Origin: Schistocerca nitens
Taxonomy: Eukaryota > Arthropoda > Insecta > Orthoptera > Acrididae
Reading direction: 5' to 3'
Length of the DNA: 64,000 bases
NCBI RefSeq assembly: GCF_023898315.1
Contig: NC_064621.1
Span: 122,659,521 to 122,723,520 of the forward strand
Shown: piece after piece, positions 11,401-21,227 of the stretch
Numbering within the stretch: the first letter of the stretch is position 1
Layout: every line of letters begins with the position of its first letter
Notes under the pieces: generated by a model
Databases searched by the model: none
Seen by the model: the letters and a program-made list of their open reading frames with translations, nothing else
Told to the model about the DNA's origin: nothing
Position numbers and translations under genes: made by a program

Positions 11401-12059
11401 GTCCTTGCCTGGTTCCCATAATGGAATTAAGAGTGCCTCATTCAAAGACGTCGGGTACTGCCCATCAAACCGGATCTGACTGAAGCAAAAGAGGAACTGT
11501 CCTTTCGCTTAAGGGCACAGATGACGGAGCATTGCATGATGAATCATCAGGTCCTGGAGCAGTGTCTCTGGCCACCGACAGAGCTGATTCCAATACCTAC
11601 ATGGAGGATGGAAGGTTGTAGACTTCCTCATTATGCGAGAAGAAATGCAGCTTCCTCACTCTGAAGTCCTATGGAACACCTGAAATCCAGGAGCTTGTCT
11701 GGATGACGCAGTGACTGTAAAAATGTGTTCAGCTAAAACCTGAGCCATGTCCTTAGAAGCGTCCACCAAGATCCCATTTCTCGACAAGGCCGGATGGGGA
11801 CGTGTACGGCCTTTGATTGAAATCCGCGTTATTGATTCCCAAACTTGTGCATTTGGTGACACTTTGCAGATGTTTGGGAGGAACAGCGGATACGAAGTCT
11901 ATGCTGTAGGTGTAGCAAATGGGAGGCTTTACCTGCGGTTCACTGGTAGGTCGCTGACACGGGGAAATTGTAGTTTATCTACACAAAAGATTGCACGTAA
12001 AATGATTTAATATTTGTAAATGTACTGGAGTCATATCAGCTCGGAACAACAGAAGACAA

Positions 12060-12254
12060 TGGTTCAAATGGCTCTGAGCACTATGCGACTAACTTCTGAG
12101 GTCATCAGTCGCTTAGAACTTAGAACTAATTAAACCTAACTAACCTAAGGACATCACACACATCCATGCCCGAGGCAGGATTCGAACCTGCGACCGTAGC
12201 GGTCGCTCGGCTCCAGACTGTAGCGCCTAGAACCGCACGGCCACTCCGGCCGGC
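12060..12254 (-). mobile_element. tRNA-derived SINE (type A head)
   Basis: Same family as 7724-7885: the minus strand has a head with GGTCGCAGGTTCGAATCCTG and ends with CAGAGCCATTTGAACCAT. Flanks read CAACAGAAGACAA and CAACAGCATACA, a probable duplication with later substitutions. Confidence 0.85.
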
Positions 12255-12589
12255 AACAGCATACACCAAGGGTATATAATCAAGTGCAATGTGAATGGTT
12301 TCTGGCCTGTTTATTGGCAAGAGTGTAACAGCAATGTTCAAATATCCGAACTGGTAGGTACTTGAAGACAGCTGCCATAATATTACTATAAACTGCTTAG
12401 AAAAATCAAGAACTGGCTTTGAGGGCAGAAACCAGGAACACCCCTATGCCCCTTCGTATGCATCTAGTCAACAGACACCGAGCATACGAAATCTGGAAAT
12501 GACAGCGCTCGCAGAAAGCAGCCGTACTTCTCAAAATCCATCCGGCTGCTGAATGGGACATAACTGTACCACATAACATGGCACAGTAA

Positions 12590-12846
12590 GGAGGAGGAGG
12601 AGGAGGAGATTAGCGTTTAACGTCCCGTCGACAACGAGGTCATTAGAGACGGAGCGCAAACTCGGGTTACGGAAGGATGTGGAAGTAAATCGGCCGTGCC
12701 CTTTCAAAGGAACCATCCCGGCATTTGCCTGAAACGATTTAGGGAAGTCACGGAAAACCTAAATCAGGATGGCCGGAGACGGGATTGAACCGTCGTCCTC
12801 CCGAATGCGAGTCCAGTGTGCTAACCACTGCGCCACCTCGCTCGGT
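12590..12846 (-). mobile_element. tRNA-derived SINE (type C head, GGA tail)
   Basis: An exact 11-bp duplication TGGCACAGTAA flanks it (12579-12589 and 12847-12857). On the minus strand the head reads GTGGCGCAGTGGTTAGCACA and carries the B-box-like ACGGTTCAATCCC. The body contains CATCCTGATTTAGGTTTTCC and the element ends in (TCC)n. The anticodon-arm position reads ACTCGCAT, suggesting an alanine tRNA ancestor (inference). Confidence 0.93.
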
Positions 12847-12899
12847 TGGCACAGTAAAAACAACATCGCTAAGCGCCTGAGTGATTCTCACAGCGCGAT

Positions 12900-12962
12900 G
12901 TGGTGGTGGTGGTGGTGGTGGTGGTGGTGGTGGTGATGATGATGATGATGATGATGATGATA
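12900..12962. repeat. Compound microsatellite (TGG)n-(TGA)n
   Basis: About eleven TGG units pass into about nine TGA units. Like the one at 3144 it is two related triplets fused end to end. Confidence 0.95.
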
Positions 12963-14590
12963 AAGCGGCACAGTAGACACGGGCGTGCGACGTGCTGCAC
13001 GAAAAGGTAATTCGGTACAGCTGTTGTCACACACTGTTGATTATAGCCCAAAAAGACAGGAAACTGCCCGTAGACCCAACGCCTCTGGGAAAAGCAGCAT
13101 AGGGAGGGAACGGGGACGCAAGGAAGCATAAAATGTTGTTACGATTCTTTGCTTGCATCTGTATTTCGGCTTAAGAGTTCTGAGTCAACCCAAAAGACTA
13201 CGCCTCATGTTTAGTTTTTGCGAAGACGCACTGTTGACAACAATTACGGGGGTTGGTGAGGCTAGCGAGAATTTTCAGTTGTAAGAGTGTTGCTCGGAAA
13301 TGGCTGTGGGTCATGGTTCGTAACATCATTGCCAGGGAAGATCGTTTCAGCAGACACCGACGTATACCGAAATGTTACGCCTAAACGCTATGTGCCACGG
13401 TTGTTTTTGGTGCACTTTCAATGCACCGTACATGTCATGTCTAGCGATACGAAAAGTATGAAGTTCAGCAAATTATCATTCATTTTTATCGGGGCTACCT
13501 GTGAAAACCCATTGCAAGGCATTAATTTCATGACTGTATTTAATCAGAGCAAGAGAAGCCGGAGAAAGAAGGAAGCAACATTTGACTTGTACACACTGTG
13601 GTACGAAGCCTCGTAAGGTCAAACACTAAGACTTATTTCAAGGCAACTTAACAGCGAGGCCTTTGGCGATTTGAATGAAGCCGTACGAGATCTAAATCCT
13701 TCTTAGCTTAAGCGGATATTGAACGGTTCACTTTATTGCCGTGTCTATTCTTTTTAGGCCTATATAAGAATTACCAAGTTATGTCAGATAACATTATGAA
13801 TGATACTTTTTGTCTTATAAGTTCTTCTACGATTTTCACATAATTACATTTTTTATAAATTCCTTGTCTCAAAATACAGGGTGAGGCACCTGACTTTTTC
13901 ACATCAAATTACTTTAGACCCGTTAAAGACAACTGTGTTTACAACTAGACGAACAACGACCACGGGTTCATGAAACAAACAGCAAAGCGAATTCTCAACT
14001 TTATTACTAACCGACATACATATACTTTTTTAGTGAAAATGTGCTATTTTGGCCACCAGAGCAGTAGATATCTACGAGAGAAATTCAGTAATGTAACTCG
14101 CGCAGAAGCACGTTGAATACAGCTGTTGGGGCATCTGTAGAACGGTCCCCGGCCGCTAGCCGAGAATTCTCGCCACTTTCCAGTGTCCGTGGAAACTCGC
14201 GCCAGCGGGTTAGGACACAATGCCATGCTTCCGCGTCACAGTTTTGGCTATACACGCTTAAATATGATTCAGACCAGAGAAATCACTATATCGCTAGAAA
14301 AGACGTTCAGCCAGCCTTAAGATGAGACAATTAACTTTTCCTTTCTCCCACAATGTTTATCAAATGGGCAGATATCCACGACATGTGACGCTCGCAAAGG
14401 AATGTTTGTTAGTGACAAAATTATAAGAATGTGCACGATAAAAATTATCATTTTAGATGAAAATAAAATTAATTCTTCAGCTTTTTTTTACATATTCTGC
14501 GTCATATATCAGTAAACAATCGTACATTAAAATACTACACAAAATATATGAAACCAAAGACTGAACCAAACACAAATGAAGACTTTATTG
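12963..14590. other. Unassigned stretch
   Basis: A 109-codon frame at 13287-13616 (plus) has no recognisable motif. At 13877-13900 TACAGGGTGAGGCACCTGAC looks like the outer end of a mariner-type inverted repeat, but I find no partner end. Confidence 0.4.
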
Positions 14591-14594
14591 TGTG

Positions 14595-14960
14595 TCATGA
14601 CATTTTTTTAAAGAGTGTGTTCAAAGCGAGAACCATATGCATCTCTACACTTTCGTATACGCTGCGTCACTGATCAACTCACTGCTGTCCACAAACATGG
14701 AGTAATTCCATCTCATGTCCTTCAGAGTCATTTGAAACTCCTTATAGACCACGCGCTATGCATTAACACACAGGAAAGACGCTAACGTTATCACGTCAGG
14801 TGGTCGTGCTCGTCACATGTGAATAGGCCTGGCACTTCCCATCCAACTTTTTGGCAATAAGCAGCTTAATGCACCTCTTGCTACTGAGGAATTATGGCCA
14901 GAACCTCCAACATGTTGGAACTACATCATTTGGCGAGTCCTCAAGTGCACATTTTGTAAT
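14595..14960 (-). pseudogene. DD41D-type mariner transposase C-terminal remnant
   Basis: The minus strand, with frame changes, gives SSVARGALS, a degenerate PRSPDLT-LDFFLWG block (read as RARPPDVITLASFLCVN), VVYKEFQMTLKDM and VTQRIRKCRDAYGSRFEHTL. These line up in order with the C-terminal half of the transposase at 29078-30186. No inverted repeat survives. It is an old, short remnant. Confidence 0.5.
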
Positions 14961-15949
14961 AACTAGAGTGCTGTGTTTATATATAAAGTTTGTTTTTCCT
15001 CCGTTCGATGTATGAACGGCGAAATAAGGGCCAAGCACGAGCTGTCCGATTACACGGCACTCAACTGTAGTTTATTGAACGCCTAACTACGCCAAGGCGG
15101 ATTTTGCGTTGACTAGTAGTGCATGGTTCTCAGATTTACATTTCCGTGATGTTTAACTCTGGCGTCAACACTACACAATACTTCTTCCTCTAAATTGTCT
15201 TGCCAGTATTCAAAACAATGTTGCAGAATCACAGCTATGTAGTTCTTGATGCAAACAAATACGGTACAGGTGTAAAAATAATGTCCAAATCTGACAACCA
15301 GCCCAGAGCGATCAGTCATTTGATGTAGAGTCCTTGGATCACCATCGACAGCTGGTAGTGGGCACTCCTTAACAATGTTATCTCTAGGTGTAACCACATC
15401 TCCCTTGGCCCAGCTTGGTTCAGCTTCAAGCAGACTTGGTACAGTAGTTGGGAGTCCTCAACCTCCTTTGCTGAATCTTGAACCAGGTGAGCATTGTCGT
15501 GTGGATGTTCGCTCCAGTGTTGTCGGCACTTTGAAGTCATATCGAAAGAATTGGTACTACAATGCACTCTTCAGTTAACGCAGTGTGGTTTCTGTCATTT
15601 CAGACAAGTTGTTGGTGGACCTTGTACGGCATTGTACAACGAAGAGTTCTTATGAGAAGCAACCATTTAAACCAAGTTTACCTTGTATTATCAGTTAGGA
15701 CCACTGAATGGGAGTTAATCTAAGAGCGAGTGCAGGAGAGCTTAGTGCACTAGCGTCCGCACAACTGCTTCCGGCAATCTCGCGAAGTAGCTTCACTACT
15801 GAGCCAAGTTTCTTACATAAATTCGCTCGGCGCACTGCTGTTTCAATGTCAAGAACCGATGTCAAAAGTCACATGTAGCTTCCTTTGGACCTCCTTAGCA
15901 TTTAGCTGGACTGCAGTAACCTCTGTTTCATTTTGGTTAAGCTGAAGTC
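14961..15949. other. Unassigned stretch
   Basis: Overlapping minus-strand frames at 15113-15567 (83-94 codons) show no motif I recognise. I see no repeat boundary. Confidence 0.4.
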
Positions 15950-15960
15950 TCCATTTACGG

Positions 15961-16152
15961 CCGCGTGGGATTAGCCGAGCGGTCTCAGGCGCTTAAGTCA
16001 TGGACTGTGCGGCTGTTCCCCGCGGAGGTTCGAGTCCTCCCTCGGGCATGGGTGTGTGTGTTTGTCCTTAGGATAATTTAGGTTAAGTAGTGTGTAAGCT
16101 TACGGACTGATGACCTTAGCAGTTAAGTCCCAAAAGATTTCCACTCTTTTTT
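15961..16152 (+). mobile_element. tRNA-Leu-like SINE (type D head)
   Basis: An exact 11-bp duplication TCCATTTACGG flanks it (15950-15960 and 16153-16163). The head reads GGGATTAGCCGAGCGGTCTC (A box, tRNA-Leu-like) and GAGGTTCGAGTCCTCCC (B box). The body contains GTCCTTAGGATAATTTAGG and GGACTGATGACCTTAGCAG, and the element ends in a T-rich tail. Confidence 0.95.
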
Positions 16153-17393
16153 TCCATTTACGGAAGTAATCTATTTCGTCAGATCACTTCGCAGCATTTT
16201 TTGACCGAGCATAACAATTTTACTCTGACACACTAATGGCAGCTCGCCTGCATACTGAATTTTCATGGAGTCCGTGTCTGGCATGTATACTTTAGATAAA
16301 ATTAATAGTAACCTCAGAATGTTTGCAGATGATGCAGTTAAAAGAGGCTGCATGAATATTCAGTCAGATCTTGATAAAATTTGAAAGTGGTACAAAGATT
16401 GGCAACTTGCTTTAAATGTTCAGAAACATAAAACTGTGCACTTAAAAAAAAAGAGGTTGGAATCTGCCAACTCATACAAATACCTGGGTGTAACACTTTG
16501 TAGAGATATGAAATGGATCACGTAGGCTCAGTTCTGGGGTAATGCAGGTTGCAGACTTCGGTTTATTGGTACAATACTGGGGAAGTCCTATCAAATCTAT
16601 GGAGAAGATTGCTTACAAACTACTCATGCGGCCAGTTCTAGAATACTGATCAAGTGTACGGGACACGCACCAAATAAGATTAACAGGGGATACTGAACGT
16701 ATTCAGAGAAGGGCAACACGAATGCTAACAGGTTTGTTTGACCCTTGGGGACGTAGTACAGAGATGCTGAAGAAACTGAACTGGCAGGCTCTTGAAGATG
16801 GAAGAAGTTATCCCGAGAAAGTCTGTTAACAAAGCCTCAAAAACCGGCTTTGAATAACGTTTCTACGAATATACTACAGCTCACTATGTATCGCTCACAT
16901 ACGGATCGTGAGGACAAGATTATAATAATTACAGCAAGCACAGACGTACTGAAACAATTTGTGGTGTAACCGCCAGACACCACACTTGCTAGGTGGTAGC
17001 CTTTAAATCGGCCGCGGTCCATTAGTATACGTCGGACCCGCGTGTCGCCACTGTCAGTGATCGCAGACCGAGTGCCGCCACACGGCAGGTCTAGAGAGAC
17101 TTACTAGCACTCGCCCCAGTTGTACAGCCGACGTTCATAGCAAGGGTTCACTGACAAATACTCTCTCATTTGCCGAGACGATAGTTAGCATAGCCTTCAG
17201 CTACGTCATTTGCTACGACCTAGCAAGGCGCCATTACCAGTTATATTGAGCTTATTATAAAAAACCTGTACCGTCAAGAGCGATGTACACCAATTATGGA
17301 TTAAAGTTAAGTATTACATCATCTACGTACTTTATTTGCAATTCTCAAGACATTGTCCTGTTCCAGACCTCACGCCTGTCTGCGTGAGCTTAA

Positions 17394-19965
17394 GGGGCTC
17401 CGGAACGCCCTATACTTGCAATGTTAAAATAACGCTTATAAATTACATCTTTCCTCACAAAGTATTTGAGGTAGGAAGTTGAACTTTTTATACATTATTT
17501 ATTGGAATATGGGCTAAAACTTAACACAGGGATTTTACAAAATTTTAGTTCAGTTATTAAAGATGTGAATTTTCATTACAATTGAAAAAAAATCAACATT
17601 TTTTGCAATTTTTTATTTATATATTCAAAAATATAGTTTTTTGGAAAAAGGCTGTGTTAAATTATGCAGAAGGTACTGTGTAACATTTACTGAAAGTTGA
17701 AACAAATATGTTTGGAAGATCCTTAGAAAACATGTAATTAGTATGAGAAAATAAAAGTTTTGGGAATCGAGCGACAAAGATTGGATTAACTTTTTAGTGC
17801 ATTCCAGGTCCATAGGATGGATTATCTTCATCCTCTGCAAACTCCTCCTCCAGCTTCCTCTTGTTCCTCCTCCTGTTTACTCTTGCTTGTATGTCTAGAC
17901 TCTTTACAGCCCTGTCTGCAGCCCGAAGGCGTTCCTTGTCTAAAGCAAGCATCGCTCGTACCATGTTAGAACCTATCTTCATTCCCATATTTCTAAATAC
18001 CTTGCACCTTACAATGTTGCCATCATTGAAAGTCACAACAGCATCATACACACCAAAGTGAAGTGTTTCTATTCCAACAAATACAGTCTTGGGGATTCTC
18101 GACCATATAACACTATTTACACTTTCATTGGGGTTTTGAGTTTTTCCGTGAATACACTTTTTCAACAGCTCAGGTGCTGCTAAGTCTCTGAAAATAGGTT
18201 TTATCACCTCCATTATTGCATGAGGCAGACTATGCTTATGAGTGTACACTTCACCAGTTAGCAATCCTTTGTTATATTTACACCAACTGTCTTCTTTGGG
18301 ACACAAGCTATGTTGGGGATTTTCATCGGTTGAAGAAGTATGAAAAAAAAGAGCCCAAACAGCCTTCTTCATTTCGTCGACACTTTGTGTATTTTGCCTA
18401 ATAGCCATTCCATAATAGTTCTGTATTTTTTCAATTACACTGTCAGTTAACCTTCCCTTCCCATCCAACCCTTTACCATCACTGAGTTTTTGTTTTTTGT
18501 ACGAAGCTTTCAGTCGCCGAAGTCTTGTTCCCATTCGCTTCTGTACGTGTCCAATACACTCAAATTTCTGCACTACAACATCATCACCATAGGGCTTCAG
18601 TCCTTGAACATGTTTGAAACTTTTAGAATCACCGTCACCAAGGTAATTAACATATCGCACTTTATCACACGCCTCAGAACGCTGGAATATACTGGCAACA
18701 CCAGCCACTTCCATTCCTCCACTACTGCCACTATAGTTAGCTTTGCAATTATTTTCATGTGTACCTTTATATTTTTGTGGACATCTACAATACTTTGATA
18801 TTACTGCTACATCTAAAACTTTCCCTGTATACATACTGGTGGCAGATACTACACCATGAAGAGATGTGTGTCCCCGTTTATGCCAGGTACCATCGAACGC
18901 TGCAGTCAAATCTCTGTTACCATTATTTTCGATTACTGCCTCTTCCACAGCGTTCTTCATAGATTCTATACAGACATCTTCTACTTCAGACCCTATTAAT
19001 TTATTATAGGTCGTAAACTTGGTTGGGGGATTTGGAAGATTCATGATGCCACAGAAAATTGCACCTGCAGTAGCACGCTTACCAACTGAACGCAAGGAAT
19101 AAACAAATCTAATGTTGTGTTCGTAGATTTTGCTACCATTTTCTTCAGTTGCAGTTACTGCAACACTGTTCCAAAAGGTGGTCATGTATGAACACTTATC
19201 ACATTTCAGTTGTATTTCACTAGCAAGTCCTACGTGCTTTATTATGGAGAGTTCCAGACCAACTTCACTACAATGAATACATCTTACACAGTTTGAAAAA
19301 ATTCCTTTGAGAACCGACATATCAAATATTTCATTCACATCCGATTCGCCCATAAAACATTCATAGTTTTCACTCATTGAACCAAGCTTCTTCTGTGAAG
19401 TATTTTCTTTCCCACTTTGACTGCTATGGGCAGGTGTACTTGAGAGGTTAGGTTCACTCACTTGGTTATCGTCTTTATTGTTCACAGTAATAACACATAC
19501 CTTTGGCTTTCCAACATTTCTCCTTTTCTTAAAAGCCTTCAGAGGATTTCTAATAACTTTACTTTTACTCATTATTATACTTCAACAAAACAGAGACTCA
19601 AGAAACAGAATTAATTACGAATATTTTCGAGATAACGACAGAGTAAATAAACATGAAACAATCGACAATCACACCAGCGATATATATTGAACCATCACAG
19701 GTTAGCCACAACACATACTTTATCTCACATCACTAAAATGTATCTGATGGAACACGGACGTTAATAATAACACCATTTGACAGCAGTTTAACAGCGCCAC
19801 AGTGGGTCACGCACATGTAGAACACATTTCAAAAAAAAATTAAAAATAGTTGTCTTCGGAATTGAATAAATTATATATCTATTAAAAGGTAATAGTCTGC
19901 AGATTCAGAAAACGCAAAAAAGTAAAAATTGAACTTTTCATGATTTTGAGCCTTTCCGGAGCCCC
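17394..19965 (-). mobile_element. TTAA-flanked DNA transposon, apparently intact
   Basis: Both ends are bounded by TTAA (17390-17393 and 19966-19969), inserted in the solo LTR, whose sequence continues on both sides. The termini are inverted: GGGGCTCCGGAA at the left and TTCCGGAGCCCC at the right, 12 bp perfect, then diverging. The element is 2572 bp and carries one uninterrupted transposase gene. TTAA duplications are known for the piggyBac and Kolobok superfamilies. The encoded protein is not piggyBac-like, so I infer a Kolobok-like or related element. Confidence 0.9.
17794..19572 (-). CDS. DDE transposase, Mutator-like domain (Kolobok-like)
   Basis: This 592-residue frame is uninterrupted and ends 400 bp inside the left terminus. 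The start ATG at 19572 is followed by a basic N-terminus (KSKVIRNPLKAFKKRR). Cysteines C95, C98, C101, C124 and C127 form a likely zinc-binding site. The catalytic triad can be read as D227 in AAFDGTWHKRG, D313 in YLGDGDSKSF and E483 in NPNESVNSVIW. C339-x2-H342 (ECIGH) follows the second aspartate, the C-x2-H motif shared by several eukaryotic DDE superfamilies. A basic RRRNKRK at 567-573 is a likely nuclear signal. Similar proteins, as I recall, are labelled 'Mutator-like transposase domain' in arthropod annotations. The TTAA duplications argue for Kolobok rather than true Mutator, which makes 8-9 bp duplications. It should cut and paste its own element. Whether it is active is not shown. 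Confidence 0.85.
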   Translation of the reverse strand: MSKSKVIRNPLKAFKKRRNVGKPKVCVITVNNKDDNQVSEPNLSSTPAHSSQSGKENTSQKKLGSMSENYECFMGESDVNEIFDMSVLKGIFSNCVRCIHCSEVGLELSIIKHVGLASEIQLKCDKCSYMTTFWNSVAVTATEENGSKIYEHNIRFVYSLRSVGKRATAGAIFCGIMNLPNPPTKFTTYNKLIGSEVEDVCIESMKNAVEEAVIENNGNRDLTAAFDGTWHKRGHTSLHGVVSATSMYTGKVLDVAVISKYCRCPQKYKGTHENNCKANYSGSSGGMEVAGVASIFQRSEACDKVRYVNYLGDGDSKSFKHVQGLKPYGDDVVVQKFECIGHVQKRMGTRLRRLKASYKKQKLSDGKGLDGKGRLTDSVIEKIQNYYGMAIRQNTQSVDEMKKAVWALFFHTSSTDENPQHSLCPKEDSWCKYNKGLLTGEVYTHKHSLPHAIMEVIKPIFRDLAAPELLKKCIHGKTQNPNESVNSVIWSRIPKTVFVGIETLHFGVYDAVVTFNDGNIVRCKVFRNMGMKIGSNMVRAMLALDKERLRAADRAVKSLDIQARVNRRRNKRKLEEEFAEDEDNPSYGPGMH

Positions 19966-20259
19966 TTAACGCGTGCCTTTCGGCTACCTCCGAGTGGCGT
20001 GGCTGTCTTGCTAGCCACTACACAATTATTCTTCCCACGCTCCGTACGTGAATGGAAGGGGAAGAAACTTAATAACTGGTACAATGAGACGTACGCTCTG
20101 CCGTGCACTTCCCGGTGGTTAGCAGAGTATGGATTTCGATGTAGAGTAATAGATATACAGGTTAAATAGACTTGGGACCAGAATCGAACCCTAGGGAGGC
20201 CATCAGCATCGAAACGCCAGCCTATGACATGGGATGATATAAACGTCAACACCAAACCC

Positions 20260-20860
20260 TCCCTCCAAAGAGGGTCAATAAATTGCCGTTAAGATCCGCA
20301 AAAAATGCAGCTGATTTGAGACTTGGTTGAAATCTAGCTTCTACAAGATGTGTCAACGGTAACCCCTGGTCGCAGTAGCTCCGATGTTTCAAAATGGTTC
20401 AAATGGCTCTGAGCACTATGGGACTCAACTGCTGTGGTCATAAGTCCCCTAGAACTTAGAACTACTTAAACCTAACTAACCTAAGGACATCACATAACAC
20501 CCAGCCATCACGAGGCAGAGAAAATCCCTGACCCCGCCGGGAATCGAACCCGGGAACCCGGGCGTGGGAAGCGAGAACGCTACCGCACGACCACGAGATG
20601 CGGGCTCCGATGTTTCATAAAGCTACCTTGTTCGAATGATGATTTCACCTGTAGGCGACTTAGAATAGGCCTGTCTAGTAGCTTAAAGATTATCATGCTG
20701 AGTAGAAATGCTGATGGCAGTCAGAAAGCAGCGGTCCTGCCTCTGCCTTGTTTCACGGTGGCAATTATCTCAGCCTGTTTCAAAAGCTCTGGTAACTTTC
20801 CAGTTCTCAGAATACCACTGAGTAATTCGGGGAGTCACAATTTTGGTTTAGGTCCCATAG
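20260..20860 (-). pseudogene. LINE reverse transcriptase remnant
   Basis: The minus strand gives LLSGILRTGKLPELLKQAEI, then PSAFLLSMIIFKLLDRPILS and, beyond the SINE, QGLPLTHLVEARFQPSLKSA with FFADLNG. These correspond to the N-terminal RT blocks of Jockey/CR1-type LINEs (KLP--WK-A, S-Y-PISLLS, K-LE--I--RL, D---AYDTVW). The catalytic RT core after this is lost. The SINE at 20392-20603 interrupts it. Confidence 0.6.
20392..20603 (-). mobile_element. tRNA-derived SINE (chimeric head/body)
   Basis: An exact 14-bp duplication GCTCCGATGTTTCA flanks it (20378-20391 and 20604-20617). On the minus strand the head carries GTGGTCGTGCGGTAGCGTTC and GGTTCGATTCCCGGCGGGGT, then 'GGGATTTTCTCTGCC' as in the type B SINE at 10357. 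The 3' half (GATGTCCTTAGGTTAGTTAG to CAGAGCCATTTGAACCATTT) is that of the type A SINEs. Confidence 0.95.
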
Positions 20861-20869
20861 CTTTAAGAA

Positions 20870-21060
20870 AATGGTACGGGTGATATTTATGAGTATGGAT
20901 AATACGTAGAATGCTTCTTTGGCTGATACCAAACTGTCTTTATTTTTGACGAGAACTGGTATGCAGATTTAGTCCGGCAGCTACAAGAATCTCTGCTTCT
21001 GCAGCTTCGTTGATAGAAGTCTTCCTTTGCAAACGTTGTCTTGGGGAAAAAGTTGCAGTC
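20870..21060 (-). pseudogene. mariner transposase N-terminal (HTH) fragment
   Basis: The minus strand reads INEAAEAEILVAAGLNLHTS and, after a short gap, GISQRSILRIIHTHKYHPYH. This matches in order the region NDAQVGVLAAVAANPHTSSR / GISKTSVLRMLRQHRLHPYH of the transposase at 29515-30186. It lies directly against the LINE RT remnant. Confidence 0.55.
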
Positions 21061-21227
21061 TCGCCAAGTCCTTTGATGGTATTAACGGAGGCAGGACAAG
21101 ATGGGCAGCGTGTAATTGGGAACCGTTATCCATACAGTTACGGTGGTTTTGAAACATTTTAGTGACATTGGCCTTAAATTATGACCATGCTGACCAATTC
21201 TTATTTTAATCCTGAAAACGGTTTCTA

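Larger units (their letters stand above)
9199..11990 (-). mobile_element. Decayed I-like LINE (RT plus RNase H)
   Basis: Read on the minus strand, an RT region at about 11.9-10.9 kb is followed by an RNase H region at 10.1-9.8 kb and a non-coding tail ending near 9.2 kb in a TGG/ATC-rich stretch. That order (RT, then RNase H) is known for the I/R1/LOA/Outcast group of non-LTR retrotransposons. Frames are broken many times and part of the RT core is deleted. A SINE (10357-10578) sits in the region between the two domains. I cannot fix the clade more closely. Confidence 0.8.
16960..20022 (+). mobile_element. Solo LTR, itself split by a TTAA element
   Basis: The LTR begins TGTGGTGTAACCGCCAGACA and ends CTAGCCACTACA (TG...CA), with an exact 5-bp duplication CAATT on both sides (16955-16959 and 20023-20027). 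Without the nested element it is about 490 bp. No gag-pol or second LTR lies next to it, so it is a solo LTR left by recombination. I recognise it from memory as an abundant gypsy-type LTR of Schistocerca; that family name is not verified here. Confidence 0.9.
16285..20170 (+). mobile_element. Jockey-like LINE 3' half, split by an LTR insertion
   Basis: Before the LTR the plus strand reads LRMFADDAVKRG (RT active-site box FADD), WQLALNVQKHKT, NSYKYLGVTLCRDMKW and ITASTDVLKQ. After it, from 20028, FPRSVREWKGKKLNNWYN and SRWLAEYGFRCRV continue the same C-terminal region. The frame is broken by several stops, so the LINE was decaying independently of the insertion. The 5' end is lost near 16.2-16.3 kb and the 3' end is near 20170. 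Confidence 0.85.

Noticed and set aside
13287-13616. 109-codon plus-strand frame as a gene
   Set aside because: No recognisable domain, no supporting splice or promoter signal, surrounded by repeat debris; left unassigned.
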